From Diphasiastrum complanatum (lineage: Eukaryota; Streptophyta; Lycopodiopsida; Lycopodiales; Lycopodiaceae), in assembly GCA_029204225.1 (NCBI GenBank), contig CM055107.1:48271971-48335970 (forward strand): a DNA stretch of 64,000 nt, given 5' to 3'. Made by a program: the position numbers and the translations under genes. Within the stretch, counting starts at the first letter, position 1. Every line of letters begins with the position of its first letter. The notes beneath the pieces are model-generated. The model was given only the letters and a program-made list of their open reading frames with translations. It did no database searches and was not told the DNA's origin. Below are positions 1-11,825 of this stretch, piece after piece.

Positions 1-241
1 GCGGTTTGCCACGTGACAATACCATGCGAACCCGATACTTAATCGAAATTTTGACATTTTTCTTTACCTGGCTCTGTCACGCGTGGTAGATCTACGCCAA
101 AAATTCTCCGGGGACCTTGCTAGTCAAATTCAGGCTGGAGGTGGGTCTGGCATTAAATGTTTTTAATCAAAAAATGACCGCCAAAATTGCTTGGCATGGT
201 AAAGCCATCTTCATTTTATCACAAAAATGATTGTGATAGAT

Positions 242-290
<49 letters not shown>
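242..290 (+). repeat. (TA)n microsatellite
   Basis: About 23 TA units lie immediately downstream of the CACTA tail's stop codon. Confidence 0.97.
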
Positions 291-291
<1 letters not shown>

Positions 292-700
292 TATTTGTCA
301 TCACAAGATTCAAATTCATCAGCCAATACATCTTGCAACTCATCTCCGCTTAGATGATTTTAATCATCACTATAGTAATCGGACCCTCTCTCAATATTGT
401 CATTTGTGTTAGAATCATTCGTTTCATTTAAAGTATTTTCTATAATATTTAGAGAGCTTGAAGATATTTCTATATCCGCATCAACCATGTTTGTGTTGTC
501 AATATTCAAGTCCTCCATTTCATTCTCAATGTATGCATTTTCAAATACATGTCTAGCGCCTGGCTTTACTTGAACAACATACCACCACTTGTTGTTTAGT
601 CAATCCGGTTGAAAAAATACTTGCAAATTTAACAATGCTAAGTTAAAAAATTTGTGCCAACATGGAACTAAGGTCCACAATAGTTAATCGTAATGAAATA
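291..700 (-). pseudogene. CACTA transposase C-terminal tail (DUF4216-like)
   Basis: The minus strand encodes NLALLNLQVFFQPD, a stop, LNNKWWYVVQVKPGARHVFE, and then an acidic Asn/Asp/Ser-rich tail ending at TAG (291). The order (V-F/Y motif, a short linker, W-x-V-V-x-x-K-P-x-x-x-x-x) matches the end of the domain that follows the CACTA transposase core in plants, with its usual acidic C-terminus. Two in-frame stops show decay. The catalytic part is not in the window. Confidence 0.5.
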
Positions 701-775
701 GTGTATGTTACTGATTATGATTGAGAAAAAATGAATGTCATGTGACACACATGTTCACAATGACGAGACAAGACC

Positions 776-925
776 AATGTGTCTGAATAATCCATGCTTA
801 ATGTCTTGGTTGAATTGATAGCAAAAAATCCACTACGATCTCTTTTCACGAATGTGTCTGAATAATCCATGCTTAATGTCTTGGTTGGATTGATAGCAAA
901 AAATCCACTATGATCTCTTTTCACG
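776..925 (+). repeat. Tandem repeat, two 75-bp units
   Basis: Units 776-850 and 851-925 both start AATGTGTCTGAATAATCCAT and end with CTCTTTTCACG. They differ at only a couple of positions. Confidence 0.95.
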
Positions 926-1970
926 TAAAAGAAGAAACTAGAACATGTGGAATCAAGCCTGCATTAGATTCTTTTAAGTCTCCTACTCACACATGTGATT
1001 ATTATAATCTGGATGTTCACAATAAAACATGCAATAGCCAATTAAATTGTTTGTTTTTCTTTCTATGCATGAAGGCTATGTTTTTTTTTGCATGTAATAA
1101 ATTGATCCAAGATGGCATACTACATTTCAACACACCAAACAAAATGCATGAATTGTTAAAAACTTGTGAGGTCCCTGTATTTGGAAATCATAAGAGGTTT
1201 TTACATGAAGTCAAAGAAGACCAAATCAAAGAAAACTTACATGTGCAAAATTTAAGATTACAACATTTGGAAGACTTCACTTACAAGGCATAATAGCCAA
1301 GCCCTAGCCTTAAAAGTCCTAACAGTAAAGCCAAGCATTAAAAGTCTAGACCGCCACCACATATTAGCCATCAATGTTAACTTTCTTCTAGTATCAACTT
1401 GTGAGGTCCCTGTATTTGGAATTGATAAGAGGTTTTTACATGAACTCAAAGGAGACCAAATCAAAGAAAACTTACAAGTGCAACACTTGAGATTTCAACA
1501 TTTGCAAGACTTCACTTACAAGGCCTAGCAGCCAAGCCCTAGCCTTAAAATCCCTAACATCCAAGCCATAGCAAAGCCAAGCCTTAAAATATTAGACCAC
1601 CACCACATATCAGACATCAACATTGACTTTCTTCTATAGTCCATTGATCAACCTCAAAACACAGTAACATAGTAATACCTTTGCAAAGCAAGGCCAAAAA
1701 TTGTTTTCAGGATTTTTAAAAATTGGTCGAGAATGCTAAATTTTATCTTCCTGGAAATTTCCCAATCAATTCAAAATCTCAATCTGAATTTCCTCAATAC
1801 AAATCTCATAGGAACTATTGGATTAAGATTAGGATACATGTGCAAGCAACCCAAGGTAAGGTAATTAGGCACTTGAATCTAAATATAAGTAGTTTTCAAA
1901 ATCTCCTAATTGGTAAGTTCCAAAAGGTGCTGAAAAAAAAAACAAAACACCTCAAAGACATCAAATAAAA
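926..1970 (-). repeat. Dispersed repeat, inverted copy of 29865-30600
   Basis: The minus strand of this segment matches 29865-30600, for example the run TAATCCAATAGTTCCTATGA. It is longer than its partner because of an internal tandem duplication (1161-1636). The same family supplies 25720-25840. Confidence 0.85.
1161..1636 (+). repeat. Tandem duplication, two ~238-bp units
   Basis: Units begin AACTTGTGAGGTCCCTGTAT at 1161 and 1396 and are about 88 percent identical by eye. The homologous region at 30150-30370 has one unit, so the duplication is specific to this copy. Confidence 0.88.
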
Positions 1971-2499
1971 GTCAGCACCATTTGCATAAGAAATTCAACT
2001 AGAAAGCAACAACAATACGAACTATCATATCCTACATTCTTACAATGTGTATCACAGAAAAAAACAACACATTGAATCATATCCCTACGACGAGGCCCGG
2101 TAGAGGGATGTGCTGGACTCGAGGCCAGACACGACATCATCAATATCATCACCACAATAGGGCCCACCGTTGAGGCGAATCCTTCTACGATCTATCTTTT
2201 CTCGGGAATGGTGAGAAGAGGCACTGAGATTAGAGTGTGTTATGACATTTCCCACTCAGGGGATCAAAGCTAAGGGGAAAACAACATAACAGGATATAGC
2301 ACCACTATGTGTCCAGTGTCATGCTATTATGAGAATGGTCGTACACGTCTCAAACACAAAGCTCACTAGGGGATCCCTGACATGTTCTATCGACCAAGCC
2401 GTACCTCTATAGCTAATAGAGGTTTTCCAGGCCTCTAGAGACATAGCCTATAAAGGGTTATACTCACTTCCTCAGTCTTCTTGAAACTCATGACTTGCA
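1971..2499. other. No gene seen
   Basis: More GC-rich than its surroundings, with a short inverted pair CCTCTATAGCTAATAGAGG near 2403-2421. It resembles an LTR or leader region of the minus-strand block at 2500-3651 but has no partner in the window. Confidence 0.4.
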
Positions 2500-3651
2500 C
2501 TAATGATATATTGCTCGCTTGCGAAGTTCCAGAGCTACCTCCTTCTCGTATTCTTCTCGAGAATCTGTTCCAGAATCCTTGATGATATCATTTAAGTTCT
2601 CTAACACATACTCTGGCAATGGATCGGGAAGCCCTAGACGCAATTCGGTATATTGGGTAAAGGATCCTCCTAACTCTTTCCACGTAGAATCTTCACTCGA
2701 CTCATACACTACAAGGGAACTATGGTTTGCATTATGTCTAACTCTGAATAGTGTATCTCCAACTAGGAGATGTCTATGGAAATCCATGGAATAGAAATAA
2801 TGATAAACCTTTCCATTTCTACTCAACTGGCAGAAGTCACCTGGTAGAGGTAGCTCTCACAATCCTAACCCAGTCATAACAGTCTAGGCCCAGATCTCGT
2901 CCTAGTAGCACTTTGAAGTTCTATGGAGCGTGTTGCTACCAGGACCCATGAGTCGTTTATTCTGAAGTACATGGATGTTTTGACACTAAATACCTCATTA
3001 TCAACTTCAATGGCTAAATTCCCAGCCCTTCCAATTCCAATGGTGGTGTCTAATGATATCAGTTCTAGTGAAGCCCATCCAATTATTCTGACTACAGGGC
3101 AATACCTCTTTGGGTTTGAGGTGTAGGCCATATACTAGTTTACTGCTTCTCTGACATGTCAATCTCTCAATATAACTAACACTCCTCAATCAATAATCAT
3201 TCACATAAACCTCTATGCATATGTGGGCTTCTAACATTTCTAGAAGAGGATCATAATATAGACATCCCTAGTCCTACCATAATCTAGAAGTGGTAATATG
3301 CAGGGCTCTGGAGTTGCTAGGATCTCTGCTAATCTAGCAGCACCAAAGATTGACACAATCCGTTGTTGGTGCATTATTTTCAGGCCTGTAAGGACTGTGA
3401 TATACAAATAAGGTCTAGCAGTGTCCGGAATATTAGGACCTATGGGAGGGCTTGGACGAAACATTCTCGATGCTTATTGTCATTAGGTAGTGAATCATGG
3501 CTGTAATATATGACCCTTTCCCAAAGTATTCATTAAGTACACCCCTTCCATCTAAATAGTCATGGGAGCTGTTCAAGTGTAGCATGCAATTTCCCAACCA
3601 TCTTGGTTTGTAGATGGCTAACAGTGAATAGTCAAGAACTGTTTGTTCCAA
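2500..3651 (-). pseudogene. Unidentified minus-strand coding-like block
   Basis: Successive minus-strand frames cover 3651-3433 (MEQTVLDYSLLAIYKPRWLG), 3464-3240 (PDTARPYLYITVLTGLKIMH), 3131-2874 (NPKRYCPVVRIIGWASLELI) and 2826-2500 (MSRNGKVYHYFYSMDFHRHL, then SSEDSTWKELGGSFTQYTEL). Each is compositionally protein-like, and they are separated by stops or frameshifts, suggesting one decayed protein of about 350 residues. I do not recognise the family. Location next to retroelement repeats suggests an element-encoded protein. Confidence 0.35.
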
Positions 3652-4146
3652 CGACTTATCTTGACTATTGTGGTTCTAGATGAAAACCGACAATAGGTTT
3701 GTTCTTAACTCATGTAGTGTGTTCCAACCAGAGTGAGCTTAACCTCACTCCTTTGTTCCAAGGAGACGAGGATGACTTGCTTAATTCATTCATCACATTC
3801 ACTCAAGCAACATTCCTTAAAGGCTTTCTCCATGCATTCAGACAAAAAGCAATCATTCTGAGCAAACTAGCAATCTTGCTAGAGTCTAAAACTATCATCA
3901 CCTCAAATCACAACTATCCTGCATTTAACTTTCTCCTGAGACATAACAATACACTATCTACGAGTTCTTTTAGCATGCTATAATCTTTCTTTATGAAGAC
4001 ATGGAACAAAACAATATGCATTAAAGATTTTTCAATATGAAGCTATAATCGCTGCTGCGACATCTATGACATACACAATTGCATCATCAATCACAGATTG
4101 AATACACAGGTAGCGGAGTGTGAGAACAAAATGAGGAAACTTACAT
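3652..4146. other. No confident gene
   Basis: A plus-strand frame (3699-3983) is open but lies antisense to what would be the upstream part of the minus-strand block, and it shows no motif. Confidence 0.4.
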
Positions 4147-5755
4147 GTGACGTTCTCTTCTCAGGTCTCCTCCAGCTCCAGCCCGTAGGAAATCAGAGAC
4201 CAATCATGCAAAGGTTAGGCTTTCGGGAGTGTGTAGTGTTGCTGGAGTTCACCTTGTAGACACCAAGAAGTGTTGCTCCTAAGTGCAGACTGGTTGCCAG
4301 AATGACTGATAGTCGTGCAGGATCCAAAGTGAGCTCATGCAGTTCACGGACAGCTTGATATCTGCTTCCTCATCAGTCTTCTACAAATTGTGTTTAGCAA
4401 GTTTCACACGACAAAGCAACAGAGACAACATCCTTCGATTGCTCCATAGCAGACATCAATGACAGCTCTAGTTCAACGATGGCTCTTCAACGATAATCAG
4501 ACATACATTCTCAATGGGTCCCCATATCAGTGATGGAGTTAACATTTGCTCAACTCAGTCCTAGGATTTGGAATTATTCACACTCAGAATATCCATTGCT
4601 AATAGCGATTCCTCACTGGTTTTAGTAGCCTGATAACAAAGCTCTCACTCTCACATAGACCGATGTTTGATATTCAGTATTCAAACATCTGTGGAATGCA
4701 CTTAATTAGCAGGAATACATACAAGTCAACATGCAGAACTTCCTCATAATCATTGAAAAGTCTATACTCAGAACTGCACATATGGATCAGTGCTTTGATA
4801 GGAGTCATCATGAAATTAGTTATCTCATCACTATATAGAGACAGATAAAAGTATACTGAGAATCCATACTTCAAACGTGATGTAAGATCAGTACAGACCA
4901 GTACTCATAATACAACTGCTTAAATGCACGGTGAGCACTCCCATAGAGATCGATTGAAGGAAAGTAGTGATGTCTGCTTAGGCCCGATAGGTGCTGCTTA
5001 ACTCAATCATGCTCATGTAGGTACTGAAACAATGGCCTCTTCAAATGATCGCACCATAAACTGAAACTCGATTGAAAACTGAGTGGTATTCGCACTATGA
5101 GGATGGTCAATGACGATAGTTCTCAGCTGCAGCAGTAGCGATGGAATGCCTCAAATCTTTCGTTGAGGATAGCGAGCAACATGATGATACTTCTGTGAGT
5201 CAACGCACGTTCAGAGGATGCTCACGTTGTCAGCTAGGATTTATCTCCCTATCTCGTCCGTCAGTGATCATGATCTGCATCAATCTCAGTATGGAGCCTC
5301 CACAAATCTTAATCAAAGTAGTCAATGCAACAATGCTGGTCAATCAAAATTTGGAGCTCTGAGCCTCTGCCCATATCAGCTTTTGAGCAGGAGTAGACTT
5401 AACCGTTAATCCATCGTTCTCATAATCAAAGTACCATTCCCCTGAAGCTCTTACGTACTTGGGTGATCAATACTCTCGGAAACAAGATATTTAACAGTAC
5501 TGACGTTACTCAGAGTAAATGAGATGCTTTCAGCTACATATCTCTCCATGAACACATTGAAATCTACCACACTCTCCATCTTTGATATGTGTTGGCTCTG
5601 CGACTGATTTTGACAGATCAACTCACGTTTTGACTGATTTTGACAGATCAACTCACGTTTTGCCCATTTTGGTCCCGTGGTCCATTGTCCTAGTGTGATA
5701 TTTGATACTTGTAGTGCCCAATTTTCCGGTGATGGTGTTTCTCATTCGGCTTTTA
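4147..5755 (+). repeat. Long direct repeat, copy 1
   Basis: It starts GTTCTCTTCTCAGGTCTCC and ends with GTGTTTCTCATTCGGCTTTTA. It repeats at 9635-11825 with only scattered substitutions. Near its end a 34-bp segment (GACTGATTTTGACAGATCAA and onward) is tandemly duplicated (5601-5660) but single in copy 2. A short minus-strand frame (4674-4874, recurring at 10162-10362) is open in both copies, without a recognisable motif. Confidence 0.85.
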
Positions 5756-7252
5756 ATTGACATTTTTGGTCCAAAAAGATCGGTTGGAGAAGAATGTTGG
5801 TCTTTGTCGAAAATTCTTGACATTTTCGAAATATCCAGGTGCTCGAAAATAATGGCCAGTCTCTAATTTCCACATAGGCTGGATGAAAGGAGAACCTAAA
5901 AAAAAAGTCTCTGCATCATACCCATCCCGTGCACCTAGATCGGCTTATGCTCCCACTCCCATCAAATTTCACTATATGCCCATCTCAGATCCATGCACTT
6001 TGGGGATATGAGAATGCAATTTCTTTCTACAAAATGACAATCGATGGATGCATTTTATATCAGAACATGTCTAGATGTGTACTCAAACCTCAAGTGGATG
6101 CAATAGGTCTATTGTCTCACTTTTTCTCAAGAATTTATATCTCTCACTCACTTCAGAGACTCATGATTGATTTAATCAATGAAACTTCTCCGATGCTAAC
6201 TTTTCTTTCTTTTCTTTTTTTTTTTTTTTAATTTTTTTTTAGAAAGACTGAATCAGATATATATACATATATCATGCTCACAATATACAAATTTTTTTCC
6301 CAACCATCATTTTCATCTTTTTTTTTTTTCAATCTCAAACTCCTAAATCATACAATTATGCTCCTTTTTAGACAACATAGAGGATATGCCCTCTTTCTCT
6401 CTTTTTTTTTTTTTTCCTTCTTTTTTTCTCATTTATTTTTTTTTCAAATACAAATTTTTTCATACACATATATACACAACAATCTCCTACTCACTTATAT
6501 CATTTACTTCTCTCAGTTTTTCATATCTCTCCTCATGTTTTTGTTCAAACAGTTATGCCCTGGTAACAATGCAAGCGTAATGCCCATCAAGTCTGTTCCT
6601 AAGTTCATGCATAATGCAGGTAGAGATGAATGCCATTGTTCAGACTTGCAATAAATGAATCAATCAAACCATGTATAATATGATGCTCAGATAATGGTGA
6701 GTAGTTGATGTATCCTTTCTCATAAGGAAAATTATCTAAACGCTTGACTTACCTATTATACAAAAGACAAGAAAACCATCCATACGTTGAACTTTTTTTT
6801 TTCAATCGATATATAGAATGAAATAGCAAAATAATCTATCAACAAAACTATGAATAGATAGACAAAAATAGAACTCAAATTAAATTTACAGTCTCTTACC
6901 CCCTTGGTGGAATCCAAGGGTAAGAATGGATGGTTTCATAATCATTTACTACCCATTATCGATCTTGTTGTCAGTGTACTCGTCATCTGGTTCCATTCTA
7001 TCATATGCACTGGTTTGTCTTCCCATGTTCTTTTCTAAATCATCAAAATGATCATACTCAAGGTAGGAAGGTAAAAGATTCAGATCTGTATTTGAATTTC
7101 CTTGATGACCATGACTATGAAGGTTTTTATGTTCATCTAGATTATGAGAGTAGTAATGCAGGTTTTGATTCTGCAGTCTCGAACATTTCTCCTACCTCAT
7201 ACGATTCACTATTGTTGTCTACAATCATTTTTGCTCTAGGAGATGCAATGCC
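5756..7252. other. No gene; T-rich low-complexity tracts
   Basis: Poly-T and pyrimidine-rich stretches dominate 6195-6450. The open frames over them are rich in Phe and Ser for compositional reasons. Bases 5929-6231 have an open plus frame without a motif. The Gypsy RT expected here on the minus strand is absent. Confidence 0.6.
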
Positions 7253-9634
7253 TCATTTGTCATTTCGATTGGTTGATTGGGAGTACAACCTAATTGGGCT
7301 AGGAGGGTACCTTGCCTCTATAGTTTTCTCACAGTCTGAATCATATCCAGATAGTTCATTATCCCAATGGAATATTTTCACTGGCACCACTTGGCTTTCT
7401 TTAAATAATTCTTGTATACCAAACAGTTCATGATCAAAGACATCAGATGCAGTATATCTACCATCCTCCCTACTCTCATAATTTGATGGGCCTAGATTCA
7501 TGGATTTGACTATGGGGAGATAATCATCAAGGCATATCCATACTATTTCATGCACCTCTGCATGGTTCAAGCTGCTTTCGCTATCCTTGTCATGAGGTAC
7601 AGTTCGATTGTGTTCATCATCATCTGTATCAGTTCCTGAATCATCATTAGACACTTCTTCCCATTTTGAAAAGGGTATAGGGGCTCTTTCTGACTGAGGG
7701 GTCTCGGGGTATCCATCAACTACCACTCGGCTCTTTCCTCTACCAAAAATCAATAGTCCTGCAGGAATGTCTACTGTGCAGTCACTTAATCGTAACCAAG
7801 GCCTCCCTAATAGCAGAGAATACCTCTTATAGCCTGCCAGCATTCTCATGACATAGAAGTCCACATTCACAATCTTTCCAACAATTGTAATAGGGACAGA
7901 TCTCATTTCTCCTTTAGGTTTGACAACAGAGTTGTTGGCCAACTTCAAGGAAGTCAATGAAGTGGGCTCCGGGTCTATTCCAAGCCTGTCTGCCAATTCT
8001 AGGCTTACTATATTCACCGCCAATCCTGCATCTACTGTAGCTTCTTTGATAACTAAACCATCTATAGTGACATCAACTTTGGGACAATATCGGTCTACTA
8101 TGTTGTTGTCCACTTTTCCTATCAATCTACCAAACCTCATGTACTATACTTTTCCACATTTTCCAAAAGTGTTTATTCAAATGCTTTTAGACTAATATAA
8201 CTTTGAGAAGTCAAACTCTAAGTCTAACATGAAAATTGGCCTCAATTGCCAAATATACAGATATGAACAAAAAAGCAAAACTAGTTGAAATTTCTCACAT
8301 AATTTTTATCCTCTACAACAAGGCGACCCTTCTCATGGAGATGGTATTGTGCTGCCTTAGATGGAGGATATTCTCCCTCCCTGAAGTCTATCCACCAAGG
8401 ATAGTACTTGACCTCCCCATTCCCAAATTTATCGGCCTCATCATCTGCTTCACCTTCCGGCGGACTGTGGGTGAAAGTTGGAGTAACTGCCATAAGCCTA
8501 TCTCTAATCTCAATTCATCCAATCCTAGGGCTGAGGTCTATGTCACGAATCCATCTGACTATGCTTCTATTTCTGTGTGGTACAATTTCAGCCTTTTCCT
8601 TCTTTCGAACTATCTTAGGTGGCTTTCTAGCTTCCAATCTCTCCCCTTCTCCAGGCTCTGTTTTGTCGATGTTGACTATGGGTGTATTTAGTATCATTGA
8701 GGGATCTATCGTCTAGTGCAAGACAAGCACATCACTTGTCTTTTTTTCAACTACCTTCTTCAAAGATCCATCAGTGTCTTACTTCTGGTTACATCTAGTA
8801 CTTCTTCTTTTGTCTTTATAAACCTCATTGTCTCAATCTCTATCAGATTCACTGGAGGCCATTCATCCTCCATTGTAGCTTTTCCCTTGTCTTGAGATCA
8901 TATTATAGATGGTCTGTGTAGAAAGCTGACTAATCTGGGGGTGTCAACTACTCTTTCATCTTGTGATCTATGATTCACAGGTCCTGGTCTTAGATTAGGC
9001 GCCACTAAGGCTTCTCTGCGAGCCCAACATCTATCTTCCTGGTGACCAGTCTTTTTTGCAAATAGCAAACACTGTGTTAGCATAGTTTCTATTCAAGTGG
9101 TTTCCTTGGCATAATCGACATAGTATACCTAGTGGTTGGTCAAATGGTTTCCTTTGGCCTAACAAATTCTGTTGTCGCTTGAAAAGGTTCACATCTGAAG
9201 CTAATGTTGACATATTCTCATTCATGACATCCGTGTATCCTTTGAGCATCTCTTTCATGTCATCTAGACCAAAATTAGATCTAGTACTCTCATATCCCTT
9301 TTCTGGGCCAGAAACTTGCCTTCTAGTATTAGGTGGCATCAATTCTAAAAGTCTGGGTGGTGGCTGTGGTTCTGGCATTGCTGCTAGAGGTCTTCTCTCT
9401 TGTAATGGCTGGGGGTTGTTGTGGACTTGATTTCCTCTAAATGTACTATGCTCCCACACATCCGTTCTAAGTTTTATGCTATTCACAGCTCTAGATATGT
9501 TTGATGCATGTGTGATGGCAATCTGTGCATCCTCCACTACAAGAGCTTTACTTACGACTTCCATTTCTGAGTGCTACTCTGACATACTACAAGTTGTATG
9601 TCATCTCTTAGGCCTCTCAGAAAGAAAGTGAGTA
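7253..9634 (-). pseudogene. Ty3/Gypsy gag-protease fragment
   Basis: The minus strand enters mid-gag at 9634 (FFLRGLRDDIQLVVCQSSTQ) and continues at 9564-9031 (capsid tail, RRQVSGPEKGY). Degenerate knuckles follow: CRLCQGNHLNRNY and CLLFAKKTGHQEDRC, each lacking a Cys. After a charged linker (8697-8281) the aspartic protease spans 8140-7253: IDGLVIKEATVDAGLAVNIV carries the active site as Asp-Ala-Gly, with LLGRPWL as the C-terminal strand of the fold. Gypsy elements normally continue into RT, but the frame stops and no RT, RNase H or integrase is present down to 5755. Stops separate the segments. A gag-protease remnant cut on both sides. Confidence 0.8.
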
Positions 9635-11825
9635 GTGAGGTTCTCTTCTCACGTCTCCTCCAGCTCCAGCCCGCAGGAAATCAGAGACCAATCATGCAAA
9701 GGTTAGGCTTCCGGGAGTGTGTAGTGTTGCTGGAGTTCACCTTGTAGACACCAAGAAGTGTTGCTCCTAAGTGCAGACTGGTTGCTAGAATGACTGATAG
9801 TCGTGCAGGATCCAAAGTGAGCTGATGCAGTTCATGGACAGCTTGATATCAGCTTCCTCATCAGTCTTCTACAAAATGTGTTTAGCAAGTTTCAATCGAC
9901 AAAGCAACAGAGACAACATCCTTCGATTGTTCCATAGCAGACAACAATGACAGCTCTAGTTCAATGATGGCTCTTCCACGATAATCAGACGTACATTCTC
10001 AATGGGTCCCCATATCAGTGATGGAGTTAACATTTGCTCAAATCAATCCCAGGATTTGGAATTATTCTCACTCAGAATATCCATTGCTAATAGCGATTCC
10101 TCACTGGTTTTAGTAGCCTGATAATAAAGCTCTCACTCTCTCATAGACCGATGTTTGATATTCAGTATTCAAACGTCTGTGGAATGCACTTGATTAGCAG
10201 GAATATGTACAAGTCATCATGCAGAACTTCCTCAGAATCATTGAAAAGTCTATACTCAAAACTGCACATATGGAGCAGTGCTTTGATAGGAGTCATCATC
10301 AAATTAGTTATCTCATCACTATATAGAGACAGATAATAGTATACTGAGAATCCATACTTCAAAACTGATGTAAGAGCAGTACTGACTAGTACTCATAATA
10401 CAACTGCTTAAATGCACGGTGAGCACTCCCATAGAGATCGATTGAAGGTAATCTCTCAATAACACATCAAAGTAGTGATGTCTGCTTAGGCCCGATAGGT
10501 GCTGCTTAACTCAATCATGCTCGTGTAGGTACTGAAACAATGGTCTCTTCAAATGATCGCACCATAAACTGAAACTCGACTGAAAACTGAGTGGTATTCG
10601 TAATATGAGGATGGTCAACGACAATAGTTCTCAACTGCAGCAGTAGCAATGGAATGCCTCAAATCTTTCATGGAGGATAGAGAGCAACATGATGATACTT
10701 TTGTGAGTCAACGCACGTTCAGAGGATGCTCACGTTGTCAGCTAGGATTTATCTCCCTATCCCGTCCGTCAGTGATCATGATCTGCATCAATTGATCAGT
10801 ATGTAGCCTCCACAAATCTTAATCAAAGTAGTTAATGTAGCAACGCTGGTCAATCAAAATTTGGAGCTCTGAGACTCTGCCCATATTAGCTCTTGAGCAG
10901 GAGTAGACTTAACCGTTAATCCATCGTTCTCATAATCAAAGTACCATTCCCCTGAAGCTCTTACGTACTTGGGTGATCAATACTCTCGGAAACATGATAT
11001 TCAACAATACTAACGTTACTCAGAGTAAATGAGATGCTTTCAGCTACATATCTTTCCATGAACACATTGAAATCTACCACACTCTCCATCTTTGATATGT
11101 GTTAGCTCCGTGATAGTGATTTTGATAGATCAACTCAAGAAATTCTCAAACACAACGATCAGTTCCACAATCCTTTCGGCTCTCATGAAAGAAAAGTTGG
11201 TCTCCATCACCCTCAACAAATTACGTAAAGAAGGAATATCACCATCGCACCTCTGCAAGGCTACGCAATAAAACAAACATGAAAGCATAATGATATGAAA
11301 AAATAGAGCTGGTTCTCGTTCTGGTTCCGTTTCGTGAGGCTGGCCATGCATGTATATCTCTGAACGGATGACGGCCCAACCTTTCAATTTTTCATTTCAT
11401 CATATCCTTTGACCATTCAACATTTCATTTTCAAGGGTTCATTAAGACTTTTTGGCCTTGTGCCATGTGGACTCTGAAATGGCATTGAAGAGTGTGGATA
11501 GGGCCACATGGGCATACATGACCAAAGTACATGGCCCATGTGGGTCAATGTTCTCATCCAATAGAAATGTCCCATTTGTAAACATGAGTCAAGGTCTTAT
11601 GCCCGGTATTTCACATTTTGTCAGCATCCTCTTAAATTCAGATGGTCTTTGACATTTTTCTGGTCCTTCTTGATAATTGATCTTTGGGTGGCCCTTATGC
11701 ATTTAGGTACTTCCATAAGTATGAAGGTTTTGCCCATTTTGGTCCCATGGCCCATTGTCCTAGTGTGATATTTGATACTTGTAGTGCCCAATTTTTTGGT
11801 GATGGTGTTTCTCATTCGGCTTTTA
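9635..11825 (+). repeat. Long direct repeat, copy 2
   Basis: Bases 9635-11129 match 4147-5632 closely (from GTTCTCTTCTCACGTCTCC), and 11726-11825 match 5652-5755, with a 600-bp insert between. Identity looks about 95 percent. It lies exactly where the Gypsy gag frame is cut, so it interrupts that gag. Whether these are LTRs of one element or two insertions is unresolved. Confidence 0.85.
11130..11725 (-). other. Insert inside the second long repeat; possible captured exon
   Basis: This sequence interrupts the repeat relative to the first copy (5632). The minus strand at 11138-11260 encodes RCDGDIPSLRNLLRVMETNF, then SFMRAERIVELIVVFENFL, preceded by a splice-acceptor-like CCTTGCAG. It reads like a genuine amphipathic exon, but I recognise no family. 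It may be a host exon carried by a mobile element. Confidence 0.3.

Noticed and set aside
6196-6654. Phe/Ser-rich membrane-like frames
   Set aside because: Caused by poly-T and TTC-rich low-complexity DNA.
7005-7433. Plus-strand 142-codon frame
   Set aside because: Antisense to the end of the Gypsy protease frame, which has clear homology; the plus frame has none.
4147-11825. Simple LTR pair of the Gypsy gag-protease
   Set aside because: The right copy begins within the gag coding frame, leaving no room for a PBS and leader, and no PPT is visible at the other side.
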